Notes under the pieces: model-generated
The model's input: the letters and a program-made list of their open reading frames with translations, nothing else
What the model was told of the DNA's origin: nothing
The model's database searches: none
Shown here: piece after piece, positions 1 to 9,488 of the stretch
Numbering within the stretch: the first letter of the stretch is position 1
Layout: every line of letters begins with the position of its first letter
Source of the DNA: Monosporascus cannonballus
Lineage: Eukaryota; Ascomycota; Sordariomycetes; Xylariales
Direction: 5' to 3'
DNA: 16,830 bases
Assembly (NCBI GenBank): GCA_004154925.1
Contig: QJNS01000503.1
Coordinates: 1 to 16,830, forward strand
Program-made: the position numbers and the translations under genes

Positions 1-43
1 CCCCCCCCCCCCGCCCCCCCCCCCCCCCCCCCCCCCCCCCCCC
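1..43. repeat. Poly-C run at window start (probable artefact)
   Basis: The first 43 bases are C except for a single G at position 13. On the - strand this is a poly-G run. Another poly-G run lies near the other end of the window. Homopolymers of this kind at both ends of a contig are typical of dark-cycle G calls or assembler artefacts, and I see nothing biological in it. It directly abuts the stop codon region of the membrane-protein relic. Confidence 0.8.
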
Positions 44-58
44 ATATGGATATGCCGC

Positions 59-905
59 TTATGCGTGAGGAAGGATAGCCACCCAGGAAATTTCATCGTA
101 ATCATCGCCAGGTAACGACCGGGATGCGACGAAGATCTCGAGAAAGATTAATATCCTGGCAGGGATATAGAGGAAGTAAGCAAATCTACGAAAATATTGA
201 ACAGATGCCTTCTCGCCCAGGTGGGATTTTGGGCGTCTCGCATCCAGATCCAAAGCAAGTTGAGGCTGAAATCGAACAACTTGCTGGTTGATAAGACAGG
301 GACTAGGCCTCCGATGGCCATAACGGCGAGCAGTGAGGCTTGATATCCGCCAGATCAGAACCTCCGTATATGTCGAGAATGGAAAGCTCCAACCGACGAG
401 ATGTATTCCGGCGCGGATGACCGAAACGGCCCGGACGAAGATAGCCTCATTCCCCGTCGGTGGCGGCAGTGAATAGTCATTTGGTATACGTGCAAGCGGC
501 CGTCGCTCAAGGCTGTCATAATGCAAAGGTGGCGAACATCTCTTCCAGCCTTCCCAGGCGAGCTTTTCCAAAGTCCATCGGAGTATCGACGTATGGGACC
601 TTCGCCATTTCCAGCATCCAAAATCAGGTCAGCGGGAGACCAGCTGGCTTTGAATGCCGTTGGTTCGTCGATATCCTGCAGCTTATTCGCCCGGAACATA
701 AAAGTGGCAGGGGTTGGGACCAGGAGCGCTACAGCGGAGAGCTCCATCGGCGTGATAGTGAGGCGTTGGATGCCGCGCGCAATGAGGCCTATGACTACCC
801 AGCAAGTCCGGAAGAGCGCGCCACCTTTTGCAAATAGACCGGCCTTGCTGCGATCACAAATATTGGTTCGCATGATCTCTGGGAGGGAGATATATCCTTT
901 TGAGT
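59..905 (-). pseudogene. Frameshifted 3' part of a fungal multi-pass membrane protein gene
   Basis: Two overlapping - strand frames together resemble a common, functionally uncharacterised fungal family of multi-pass membrane proteins. The upstream frame (about 905 to 572) carries a DRSKAG..AKG segment, a hydrophobic TCWVVIGLIARGIQ segment, ITPMELS, and a second hydrophobic stretch ending near DIDEPT. Translation must then shift frame at about position 571, where LEKLAWEGW follows. The second frame continues with RIPND, a hydrophobic segment ending in IHLVGWSF, LIWRISSL, a YIPARILIFLE membrane segment, and a closing SW..ILPHA before the TAA at 59-61. The order of motifs matches the family as I know it, from memory and without a search. 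The N-terminal half is missing; its place is taken by squalene-epoxidase-like sequence. One frameshift and the missing 5' half make this a relic. An indel sequencing error could explain the single shift but not the missing half. Confidence 0.6.
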
Positions 906-1790
906 CGTCGTTTAGGTCGGGGATTTGCGAGGGCCGAGTAAGTCTTGCTATATAACCACATCGTTTAAACCCGCCGTCATTCCATCTCCCCTCAAAGGGT
1001 GTCGCATGTTCATAGCGTCGCCTAGTAAGGTTGAGCCCGCAGCCCTGTTTGTTAACGGTGGAAGCCAGGTATTCGGCATCGACCGTAACCGGCTCCCATT
1101 CAGTGCCTCCCCCACGGATCCTCGGAGAGAACACGGCAGTGTCGGAATAACATTCCGGCGGATATGCTCTTTGATACCACCTATTCGGAGAACGGCCTTG
1201 TAGACTGGTTCCGGTACGTCAATAAGGATGTGTGTTTCTCGCTCCCCGATCTGATATATCGAAAAGGGACGGCCGTGTCCCAGGACCCCAAGCGCATGCT
1301 CTTTGGTTCTAGATTGTGTTTCACAACGAATGCCAACTACCTTGCACTTGTTACAGCTCTAAATGAGCTGCTTTGCTGTATCTTCGATAAGTCGAACGTT
1401 ACGTTCGCGTTGACGGCTTCCCTTAGGTTGTTCACGAATTTCCATGGTGGAAGCGTCTCCCCTCTGGCATCTGCCCATCGCCGCCTTCTCATCAGCATCA
1501 TGGAAATTTGACGTCTCCCACACTCTGGGATAGAGGAATGTGATCGTCTCATCTAAGTCTCTAATCCCCTGACGAAAATTGCGTCGACATAGTCGAGGCT
1601 GAAGCCCAGCTGCCTCAACGAACCAAGCCCGCCCCGGTCGAAGAAGCTCGACGACAATGCGATTGCTCTCCTGCAGGTTCCTTTCTACAGGCAAGACGCG
1701 TCGACCTTGACGAGCAGAGGTGACGGCAGCTGCACACCCCACAACTCCAGCACCAGCCATGATCACATCGCAGGCCGAGTTACGGGTTGG
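906..1790 (-). pseudogene. Degraded squalene-epoxidase-like (Erg1-type) FAD monooxygenase relic
   Basis: Squalene epoxidase oxidises squalene to 2,3-oxidosqualene in the ER during sterol synthesis. The - strand retains its landmarks in order. A Rossmann FAD motif (DVIMAGAGVVG) is followed by RQGRRVLPVER and by NRIVVELLRPG, the counterpart of the DRIVGELLQPGG signature. VDAIFVRG follows in another frame, then TFLYP, RRFHHG, and KFVNNLREAVNANVT in a further frame. About 100 residues of the middle are absent. A last block (about 1310 to 925) reads VLGHGRPFSIYQIGERETHILID, later RLRSMPNTWLP, and GDAMNMRHPLRGDGMT, the counterpart of GDALNMRHPLTGGGMT. It ends in DVVI-stop-QDLL, after which PSQIPDLND lies in yet another frame. 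Several frameshifts, an internal deletion, an in-frame TAG and substitutions in both signature motifs (G to V, TGGG to RGDG) show it is dead. The family call is firm; whether it is a paralogue or the former ERG1 itself cannot be told. Confidence 0.78.
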
Positions 1791-3170
1791 CGAACCTGAG
1801 TCGGATTCTGCTGTGGGGAACACGGTGTCAACATTAGAACTATAACTTCTAAAACGTAAGTAATGACAAGATATCTCGAGCATTTCAGCGCCGCCAGTGG
1901 AACCTATAATAACAGGGGCATATCTCTCGACGGCTGGGTCCTCCTGGCAGGTTTGTGACGGGTTATAGGGGGAAGAAAACACCGAATAACCCCGTACGAC
2001 GGAAAAAAAGACACGTACAATATGGGCAAACCCCTTTTTGTAATAGGACAGCTTCCTTATTGTTTTAAGTCTTATCAAGCAGTAGTAAAGGGTCGTATGA
2101 AATTAATACCTACCCGTTGCTGGGCCTAGACGGTCCGACGGCGAGGATGCACTTAAAGGGCCCCAAAGGTCAAGAATCATCGTTAAAATGTTTCGCACCT
2201 ACCAACAACACGGCAAGGGCCCCGACTCATGTCTAAGACAGTACAGGTAAGGTGAGAAAAACCCCCAGAATAAGAATCTTGTCCTGTCTGGAGCACTACA
2301 TTGCGCTCAAAACTCGAGGAGAACCACGATGGGAAACCGAGTAAGAAACCCCAGGGCCTGACAGGAACGTGCTTTTTAAGTGCGGATTGGTTGGTTGGTT
2401 CCGGGTGGCCCACCTTTTGAAGCTTTGCTAATCAGTCCACACGGAACCCCAAAGCTGTAATGGGATGTTAAAGAGGAAGAGGTTATACATATCCCTGGTG
2501 GCTTGGAAGCGTATGTTGTACCTGAACAAGGGGATTGGCATACTGTTTCCCCAGTCTGGGGCTTAGGTGTCAAGCAAGGGCCGCTTCGTGCTGCAATAAC
2601 GGATGGGTTGGGCGAGGTCGAGAGACTATTGCTACTTCGGTGATAATGCCACGGCGATTCGCGCCTGAAGCCACGTGCTTCTTCTATCGCGACGTTCTAC
2701 CATAGGAACAATGCACTTGGTAGAGAAATGCCCACCTGGAGGGAGGGTGTAGTGACGTCCTATGACAGGACAAAAACCGGGCGGCATCGCGTCGAACGAC
2801 CATCCAAAGTATCTGAAGAAACAGAGGCATCATTTTTTATATCGCATCCAGTATCACACAAGCGACCGGGCTCTGGGTGGCTCAGACGGAGGAGGCGATA
2901 TGTCACAAATCGTGCCGTGTTGTAGGGATAAAAGAGTAGTACGTCTACGACCGCAAACCGACGGTACGCCCCTTGCTGCTCTTTTTTTCTTTCGCCAAAC
3001 ATGAATCGAAACTTCCTCCGACACCCCCGGAACGCCCACGTGCTCAAAAATGTCATCCTCTAGTGAATAACCGCTGATCGATACCCATGCGCTACGGCGA
3101 TCCCATCCCGCTCTAACAAAGAAATCCACGTCTTTCCCGATCTTCCTTTTTATCGAGTTAATCCGGACCG
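1791..3170. other. Intergenic region without recognisable gene
   Basis: About 1.4 kb lies between the 5' end of the monooxygenase relic and the stop codon of the zinc-cluster regulator. The - strand stays open upstream of the FAD motif as far as 2078, but that translation resembles nothing I know. Other open stretches are under 150 codons, overlap each other on both strands and show no recognisable motifs. A short tandem GGTT run (TTGGTTGGTTGG) sits near 2389-2400. I saw no tRNA, 5S rRNA or mobile element. Confidence 0.5.
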
Positions 3171-5711
3171 TCAGTAGTTCGCAGCCTGCTCGATGTACGG
3201 ATAAGGCGAATCCGTCAGGGGCGATAGGAAGGGTTCGCCCGCGAAGAGGAGGTCGAAGTCCTGTGTCTCCCCGGTCGCCAGCAGCCTGAGGTCTCCCGTC
3301 GTGCTCCATCGCCGCGGCTCCTGCTTTTCGAGCTGCTTGAAGAAGTCCTCGTAGTTGTCACAGTGCGACGCCACCCGGTCCAGGGCCTGCTGGGCGACGG
3401 TTGTAGGCTCAAGTATCGTCGCGGGCGTCGGAGGGCAGCCGTGGAGTGGGGGTAGGGTTTGCTGATGGTGTGGCGAGCTGTGACACCGCCAGGAGTCAGC
3501 ATACGAGTCCGAGTGCGAGCTCTGCAAGCCTAGTGGCCAATACGGCGCCCCCCGATCGCGCCCAGGTTGCGCCGGCGGGATAGGGGTGTGATTGATGGCG
3601 GTAAATGAGACGGTGGGAGTCGACGTTGCCGTCCTGCTGAGCGGAGGCACAGCGTGAGGATCGGGTCCCACCGACGAGGACCTCTCAGCGGTGTTCGCTC
3701 GCGAGCGCTCCGAATTATCCAGATGCGCATGCTCTTCCGGACGAAGGGGGCCGAAACCCTTCAGAGGCCCAAGCATCTGCTGATATTCCTCGAGACCGCC
3801 GCCGAACCCGCCCCTACGGATGCTCAGCCTCGCCTTTTCGCTCAAGGCTTCGCCCTGCTTGGAAAATCTGTGGAAATCCTGTTTTATAGCGACGAAATAG
3901 TTGTCCATTTGCCGGAAGATCGAAACGTACGTGTCGGCCATGTTCAACCACGTCGACATCTTTTGGAGCGTGGTGTAGGTCGACGCGGTCGGTCCATGGT
4001 GCAAAACATCCGGCTTCGACGTCTCCTGCGCGGAGTCTTCGTAATTGTAGTTTAGCATGTGACTCTCGGTGTCCATTTGAGGGAAGTGGTAAGCATAGAG
4101 TCCCACAAACGACGCGGTCCAGATCGCAAAGAGAACGAGGGTGGATTGTGGCAACTTGTCCTTCCGTTGACATATCTCAATGAGATCGACGATGTCTCTT
4201 GCCGGTTTGAAGACTTGCTCAGCACTTCTCCGCCACCAGCCCGCCGGAGCATCTTCCTTGGGAAATGTCGGACGATCCAGCGGGCCCTCCGGCTCCTTGC
4301 AGCGGATAGGGATAAAGGGTATATACTCCCGATGCAACATGATCTGACAGAGGGACCTCAGCATATGTAACAAGACGTAGACGCTCGAGGCCTGGTGGTT
4401 TTCGTGCTTGAAATAGTTGGATCGCGAAAATGTGAACGTGTCAGGTAGGTCCTCATCGAAAGCCTGCAGCTCCTTATTCAGCCGGTAGAAAGTGGTACGT
4501 TCATCCCACGGCGGGTATGCTTCGTTCAGGCGACCGCCCTCGGAACTGAACCTGGAAACGTCGCCCCAGATGTCGACCAGCTGAATAAACCGACGGAGAA
4601 CGCTGTCATCCGCGCCGCTGCGCCCCCGGTCCGTGAGAAAGCCGGTCTGTGCCTCCATGGCCAGGTCGAACTTGTCTTCGGAACACGGCAGCTGAATCCG
4701 AAGATCATTCCGCTGAATGGAGACAACTCGTTGCTTTCCGCAAGAGAGCATGCGGTCAAGGATGAAGCAACTGAACATGGTCCTTCTCTTCACCTCTTTC
4801 TCTAGCGCGATTTGGGACTGATAGGTGGCGGCTCTCCCCTGAGAGCCCCCAGTTCTCTGTCCCGGGCCGGATGACGGGCTATTCCGATCGCCAAATCCTA
4901 GCCCAAGATATTGCGCCAGCCTTATCGCGTTGCCCACACACATCCAAGCGCCGAGTCCTCCGGTATCCTTCATTGTCTGGCTCCACTCATACAGTCCGAG
5001 CATGAGCCATGCTTGAACTCTCTCGAGGGAAGCCGTCTTGAATGCCGTCCGCAGCGGGCCCAACGCTGTCGTGAGGATGTCGGCGTAATATTCCGACGCG
5101 GCAGTGGGATCGATTTGAGTCTGAATAGGCCGGGACCTCGCATTTCCCGGCTGGTTATTACAGACGTGGGCTAGGTACTTCACGAGGTCTTGGTGGAAGC
5201 GGGCAGTGAGGGTGAGGACTCCCAATAGCACGAAGTTGAAGTCTGGATCCGCCTGCGAGGACCTGAATTTACGGCCCAGCTTCTCCTTCATCGTCGGCAG
5301 ATGTAAGAAGGGCAGTTCGGGAGCGAAGTGGAGCTTATACAGATCCAACACCTGCTCCCATAGGTCTTCGGTCAGAAACGGCGCCGCGAGCACCTCCTCG
5401 GCATAGACGCTGGCCTTCTCGTGATCTATCTTGGAGAATTCGTCGAACTTCCTGAGCTTCTTCCGCTCCGAGCCTCCATCGCGCTCTTGCTTGATGCCAG
5501 AAGGCGGGTCCGTCCGCTTCGGAGGAGTCGGGTTCGCCTCCGGCACCTTGAAGACGCACTCCTTGCCCGTCTTGATGCAGCTGTCGCAGGGGGGGTTGCC
5601 GCCATTGTTCTCGCACTTGATCTTGGACCTGCGACATCGCAGACACGCGATACTCGAGCGCATAGGGGGGCGCATCTTAGGGGGCCTCTTGCCTTCGAGA
5701 GGGGCCGCCAT
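3171..5711 (-). CDS. Zn2Cys6 (fungal-type binuclear zinc cluster) transcription factor
   Basis: This is an intact, intronless frame of 846 aa from the first in-frame ATG at 5711. The Zn2Cys6 cluster has Cys at residues 23, 26, 33, 42, 45 and 52 (C-X2-C-X6-C-X8-C-X2-C-X6-C), preceded by basic residues and MRSSIA and followed by a Pro/Lys-rich linker. A fungal_trans (PF04082-type) middle homology region runs from about residue 112 to 350. It includes LLGVLTLTARFHQD, VQAWLMLGLYEWSQT..GLGAWMCVGNAIRLAQYLGLGF, and KRRTMFSCFILDRMLSCG. The C-terminal third is rich in Ser, Pro and Thr, as expected of an activation or regulatory tail. It is a nuclear sequence-specific regulator of unknown targets. The frame remains open upstream to about 6140 with Pro/Ala/Thr-rich, coding-like sequence but no ATG. 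A polypyrimidine-CAG acceptor-like site on the - strand near 6010 suggests a possible upstream exon, so the N-terminus is uncertain. No cluster partners are visible beside it, so its pathway cannot be inferred. Confidence 0.93.
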   Translation of the reverse strand: MAAPLEGKRPPKMRPPMRSSIACLRCRRSKIKCENNGGNPPCDSCIKTGKECVFKVPEANPTPPKRTDPPSGIKQERDGGSERKKLRKFDEFSKIDHEKASVYAEEVLAAPFLTEDLWEQVLDLYKLHFAPELPFLHLPTMKEKLGRKFRSSQADPDFNFVLLGVLTLTARFHQDLVKYLAHVCNNQPGNARSRPIQTQIDPTAASEYYADILTTALGPLRTAFKTASLERVQAWLMLGLYEWSQTMKDTGGLGAWMCVGNAIRLAQYLGLGFGDRNSPSSGPGQRTGGSQGRAATYQSQIALEKEVKRRTMFSCFILDRMLSCGKQRVVSIQRNDLRIQLPCSEDKFDLAMEAQTGFLTDRGRSGADDSVLRRFIQLVDIWGDVSRFSSEGGRLNEAYPPWDERTTFYRLNKELQAFDEDLPDTFTFSRSNYFKHENHQASSVYVLLHMLRSLCQIMLHREYIPFIPIRCKEPEGPLDRPTFPKEDAPAGWWRRSAEQVFKPARDIVDLIEICQRKDKLPQSTLVLFAIWTASFVGLYAYHFPQMDTESHMLNYNYEDSAQETSKPDVLHHGPTASTYTTLQKMSTWLNMADTYVSIFRQMDNYFVAIKQDFHRFSKQGEALSEKARLSIRRGGFGGGLEEYQQMLGPLKGFGPLRPEEHAHLDNSERSRANTAERSSSVGPDPHAVPPLSRTATSTPTVSFTAINHTPIPPAQPGRDRGAPYWPLGLQSSHSDSYADSWRCHSSPHHQQTLPPLHGCPPTPATILEPTTVAQQALDRVASHCDNYEDFFKQLEKQEPRRWSTTGDLRLLATGETQDFDLLFAGEPFLSPLTDSPYPYIEQAANY

Positions 5712-8700
5712 CAGAGGTTTCCTCTCTTCGTCAGCAACCCCCCCGACGCCGCCCCCCAGCCCTCCCGCCTGTGGTCTCTCCGTGTTCGGCTGTTGCCTCT
5801 CAGGCGGCGCCGTCGGGGTCGGATGAACCAATGGCGCATCGGCGGGAGGAGCGAAGGTTTGGTCGACGTAGGTATTCGTCGCAGCTTGAAAGTGCGACTT
5901 TACCGTATTTTCATTAGGAGCCGCGGGCGAGGGAGGGGATAAGATGGACTGAATTCGGATTGGAGTACTAATTGTGACGGTTGGGTCTGTCTGGCAACAG
6001 ACCGTGACACTCTGGAAAAGGTGCAATGAGGGCGGAGACCCCCCGAGTAGACCTATCACAAGGTCCGGGTAACAAGAAAGACCTGTACCGTTACCGTCGA
6101 ACAGGACGCTACGTCTGAGAATCACGAAAGGTGCGGGACCTTATTCTCGCGTCTCTAGTAGTGCTAGCGGGTTACCGATCGAAAGCTCGCATGGGCGACG
6201 CGGGTGTTCGGATGACCCGTCGGGTTTGTCCTAGTCGCGTTTACTGGTGAGGATGTTTCTGGCAGGGTGCTACAGCATCGAAGAACTGCGACTGTCCGAG
6301 GGACTGATATCGCGAAACCGGTCAGTGAGCGGGCGATCGAGTGGCTGTAACGGAACCGACGACACGGGATCGCGCGGGCCTGCTGCGGCGCTGAATCCTC
6401 CTTCCTAGGCTTGAGAAGCAGCTGACTTGGCAGCGACTTGGGCAGGTTTGCCGAAACTAAAGCCGGGTGGTGGGTAAGGGGCGGGCCCGGCTGGATATTA
6501 TGGTTAGGTTATATGAAGCTATTTTTGACGGTAGTACTCGGTCTCCGATAAATGCCGACACGACGGAAGTCTTCAATATGCCTGGGATGGATCACGCGAG
6601 AACGATCTGGGGTTCGTAATCTGGCTTCAGAGCTGACACAATGCTGGTCGTATGAATACGACAAGGAGGCAGCAACAATCGAAAATTCACTACCGGGCTT
6701 GCTCTGGTGATCATGTGATGGACATTATGAAGGATCATCTAAGATAAGAAGCTACTAACGTTAAAACCTCAGGACCATTGTCGAGAAGGGCGGCAACGGG
6801 CTGGATGCCGATGGAGGTTGGCTTTACCACTTCTGTACGTAGTTGGGTTGGTTGACTGGATGGGGGGCTGCAAACCTTGCCGCGCCATCTCGACTAATAA
6901 CTCGGCACCCCCCCCTGTGGATGCATATGGGCTCTGCAGGGCTGGATAGGAGAGGTACAAGGACGGTAGCCAGGGCGAGCCAAGCAAAGTACATTGTGGA
7001 CCGACCACGCCACACATCTCGCAACTTGCCCGGATCGTGTTCTACCCTGGACGCGGGCAGATCGGGTAGATTACTACATGTGCGTACTTGGCTGCTATCA
7101 GGATTTATTCGCCTACTACTACCATCATCATACTTACGATTCGTAAATACCCCCTACATGTATATGCATGTATATATCGCTCCTGGGGACGTCGTGTTCT
7201 CTGCCCAACAGCCAGTAGGCTCTGATCCCGCCAAAGCAATAGGACGAGCTAAGGCGCATATATTGACCAGCTACCTAAAGTTAGTATGTACCGTAGTACG
7301 AGCAAGTCATCCGGTTCCAACATGAAAAGGTCCGGGACCCTCACATGAACCCCCACCTATCATACTTGGTAGGGAAGGGTTTGCAGGAGCCCGGAATATT
7401 TCTGCGAATCCCACTGTCTCGGGAATGGACACACTCCCTAACGAACTATCAGAGGCAAGGGTAAAAAAAGGAATTAATAGTGTATGCGAGTGCGCGGCGC
7501 CATGGCACCAACCCTTGTGGAAGTAGATTGTCCCTTTCCACGCTGCCCAGGGAAGGGGGGAAGTACGAAGTAATGTACCCGGCATATCATAGGGGTTGGG
7601 ACGAGTCGAGCGCGAAGCGCGGCATTGGAACCGTTGTAGAGTCCGCTTCGCCCTTGACATTTAAAGAAAACAAGCAGAAATGACAAGTCGCATTCCGTAT
7701 GACCGGGGGAGCTTCCTGCATTATGTATGTGAGTTCATTGGAGTCAGTAAAGATACCGATACTGCGAAGTACGACGCAGTGTCGCACTTCGACTGCAGCC
7801 ACCGTCATCACGGCGGTCTCGTCCAATAGGAGTGCGCGCCCGTCATGTTCTGTTCGGAACGCGAAGCCTGAGCGATGAAGCAGGGCCGACTTGGACATTT
7901 CGTCTCTATGGAAAAGGCCCGTTATGGACCGCCACTTCCGAAGTTTCGGTCGATGATACTTCACACTTCGTACGGCATATTATTGGGTAGGTGCTCACTC
8001 ACCCCACGCAGGTATGCAGCCATGTTCGGTAGTAGGTATACCAGTCATAACCGGTGTGCGGCGCACGCTCGGCCGCCGCACTCACTGGAGGATCATGCAT
8101 CACTGACTGGGCGGCAATAACCCAGGCGCCCAGTAACCTCCTTGTTTGGCCAGAGGCGCGCTGCGTCGTTATGAACTAAGCTAAACCAAGTGGTAGTAGG
8201 CCAGTTGGTCGGGAATCCTGAGAGAGATCGGAGAGGGAGGGGGGAGGAGGCGCCCCCTCCTCCCGATTTATCTGGAAGTCAGCACGGCTAAGGCCCCACC
8301 CATGCTAGTCTGCCGATCGCGCGGCTGCCCCAGCATATTACCGATTCAAGATCTTGATCTCTCGGGCCATGATGGTAGAAGAACCTGCTGAGCCGTGGCC
8401 ATAATGAAAAGGGGGGGTATGTCGCACTTAGTAACTGCAGTATGTACCTGAGTTACGGCGACAGGCGAGTACAAGCACTTAGGCATTCATTATAAAGTAT
8501 TTCGACATATGGCAGCACTGAGGCTTCTGAAGGTGAAACCAGCACAGGTCGCGTTAGTATGCTTATAAGCGTCTCAATCAATAAATTAACGCTCCAGTCT
8601 TTATTTAACCATCACGGAGGAGAGTCGGGAACCCCAACTGCAATTGAGTTCCGGATGGGTGAAGGAGATGGTGGGTCGGTGGTGAACGCCACCCCTGGCT

Positions 8701-8905
8701 ACTGCTAGACACCATGTGAGAAGGGACGGGAAGCGTGACCCGTGGCTTTCGTCGTTGCTGACAACTGCTGATAACGCTGGCAGTTTTCAGGGTCCCGAGT
8801 GGGCTCTGTAACTTTATTGTCGTCGGTGGCGAAACCAAGATCTCCGATCCAAGGGGGCCCTGTGGCGCAGTCTCCGGGGCTCCCTCAGTTCCCCAATGCG
8901 GTTAC
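5712..8905. other. Long gene-poor interval upstream of the regulator
   Basis: About 3.2 kb shows no recognisable gene. The first 430 bases (5712-6140) are probably 5' coding sequence or leader of the regulator. The remainder has only short, mutually overlapping open frames on both strands with no known motif. Minor features are a G/C-rich hairpin at 8242-8264 and a TACATGTATATGCATGTATATA stretch near 7155-7176. No tRNA or 5S rRNA signature was seen. Confidence 0.5.
8242..8264. repeat. G/C-rich inverted repeat (9-bp stem)
   Basis: GGGAGGAGG is followed by a five-base spacer (CGCCC) and then CCTCCTCCC, a perfect 9-bp stem. It sits at the end of a purine-rich G tract (8230-8250) that also has runs of three or more G. 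It could form a hairpin, or a G-quadruplex on one strand. No neighbouring gene suggests a role. Confidence 0.5.
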
Positions 8906-8938
8906 CTAGCTCGGAGGGAGTAGAGAAAAGTTCCGGGG
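8906..8938 (+). repeat. Left terminal inverted repeat
   Basis: A 33-base end that pairs with 9456-9488 at 32 of 33 positions. Its outer half recurs as a direct copy at about 8968-8983, giving a tandem subterminal repeat at this end only. Confidence 0.85.
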
Positions 8939-9156
8939 AAGTAGAACAAACGTGGCGCAGCAGCAAGCTCGGAGGGAGTAGAAAACGCCAAGCTTATTTT
9001 TTAAAAATTAATCCGATACGTCGCAATTGCTTAACAAATGTGTAAAGGGCTGCATACGCAGTAGCTAAGGATATGGGCCACAACAGGTCTATTGAGAAAT
9101 CTAGGGAACAGCTAAGAAGATACGTGGGAGCAGCTCGCTATATATACAGGAGCCAC

Positions 9157-9179
9157 GGGATTAGCGCTATGCTAATCCC
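9157..9179. repeat. Perfect 9-bp hairpin inside the TIR element
   Basis: GGGATTAGC and GCTAATCCC are separated by GCTAT. A second small stem (GGGCC, three-base loop, GGCCC) follows at 9187-9199. An alternative longer pairing of CACGGG (9154-9159) with CCCGTG (9197-9202) would enclose both. The structure lies within the mobile element, so it is more likely part of the element's end architecture than a gene terminator. Confidence 0.6.
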
Positions 9180-9218
9180 TCCACTAGGGCCCTTGGCCCG
9201 TGACAAAATGCAATTAAA

Positions 9219-9388
9219 AAATTTATTATTAACTATGTAATAATTACGTAACATTTGCTAAGCAAATATATTTAAACAATTTACTATTAACTATATAATA
9301 ATTGCATAACATATGCTTAATAATTTTTTTAAAAAAAATATAATAAATTTCTTTATTATTAACTATGTAATATTTGCTCAGCAAATGC
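9219..9388. repeat. AT-rich palindromic direct repeats (three copies)
   Basis: Three imperfect copies of a unit beginning near AATTTATTATTAACTATGTAATAATTACGTAACAT-type sequence start at about 9219, 9279 and 9347. Copies 1 and 3 each end in a 15-base palindrome, ATTTGCTAAGCAAAT (9253-9267) and ATTTGCTCAGCAAAT (9372-9386). Copy 2 has a decayed version (CATATGCTTA). A fourth, weaker relative lies near 9023-9040 (TTGCTTAACAAATG). They fill the core of the TIR element. Confidence 0.7.
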
Positions 9389-9455
9389 TCTTACTAGACA
9401 TTATAATTTTTCCGGCGCTTGGGCCTCTAATTTTAATAATGATGTGGCTGAGCTC

Positions 9456-9488
9456 CCCCGGAGCTTTTCTCTACTCCCTCCGAGCTAG
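9456..9488 (-). repeat. Right terminal inverted repeat
   Basis: Inverted partner of 8906-8938. The only difference over 33 positions is C here against T at the left end on the aligned strand. Confidence 0.85.

Larger units (their letters stand above)
8906..9488. mobile_element. Non-autonomous TIR element (MITE-like), AT-rich core
   Basis: The ends are long inverted repeats. Positions 8906-8938 match the reverse complement of 9456-9488 over 33 bases with a single T/C mismatch; both begin CTAGCTCGGAGGGAGTAG and end CCGGGG. Imperfect similarity (AACCGCATTGGGG-like) continues some 15 bases outward on both sides, so the true ends may be slightly wider. The terminal sequence is partly repeated inside the left end (AGCTCGGAGGGAGTAGA near 8969). 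The core holds a hairpin (9157-9179) and AT-rich palindromic repeats (about 9219-9388). No transposase frame exists. The size of 583 bp, the TIRs and the absence of coding fit a MITE or a deleted DNA transposon. CTAG or TA at both outer edges could be the target duplication, but it is also part of the palindromic match. The single T/C mismatch and the AT-rich core could reflect RIP, which I infer rather than see. Confidence 0.78.

Noticed and set aside
59..2078. A biosynthetic gene cluster at the left end (epoxidase, membrane protein, Zn2Cys6 regulator)
   Set aside because: Both enzyme-side pieces are dead and fused, no synthase or cyclase is present, and a nearby zinc-cluster regulator alone is not enough.
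5421..5942. Long Arg-rich open frame on the + strand opposite the regulator
   Set aside because: It is antisense to the zinc-cluster region, its composition mirrors GC-rich coding sequence, and it has no recognisable domain.
7307..7964. Open frames of 117 and 125 codons on the - strand in the gene-poor interval
   Set aside because: They overlap each other and + strand frames, have no motifs, and have lengths expected by chance at this base composition.
8862..8905. tRNA-like A-box (TGGCGCAGT) just left of the TIR element
   Set aside because: No B-box (GGTTCGANNCC-like) follows at the right distance and no cloverleaf can be drawn; a similar TGGCGCAG recurs at 8953, so it may be repeat sequence.
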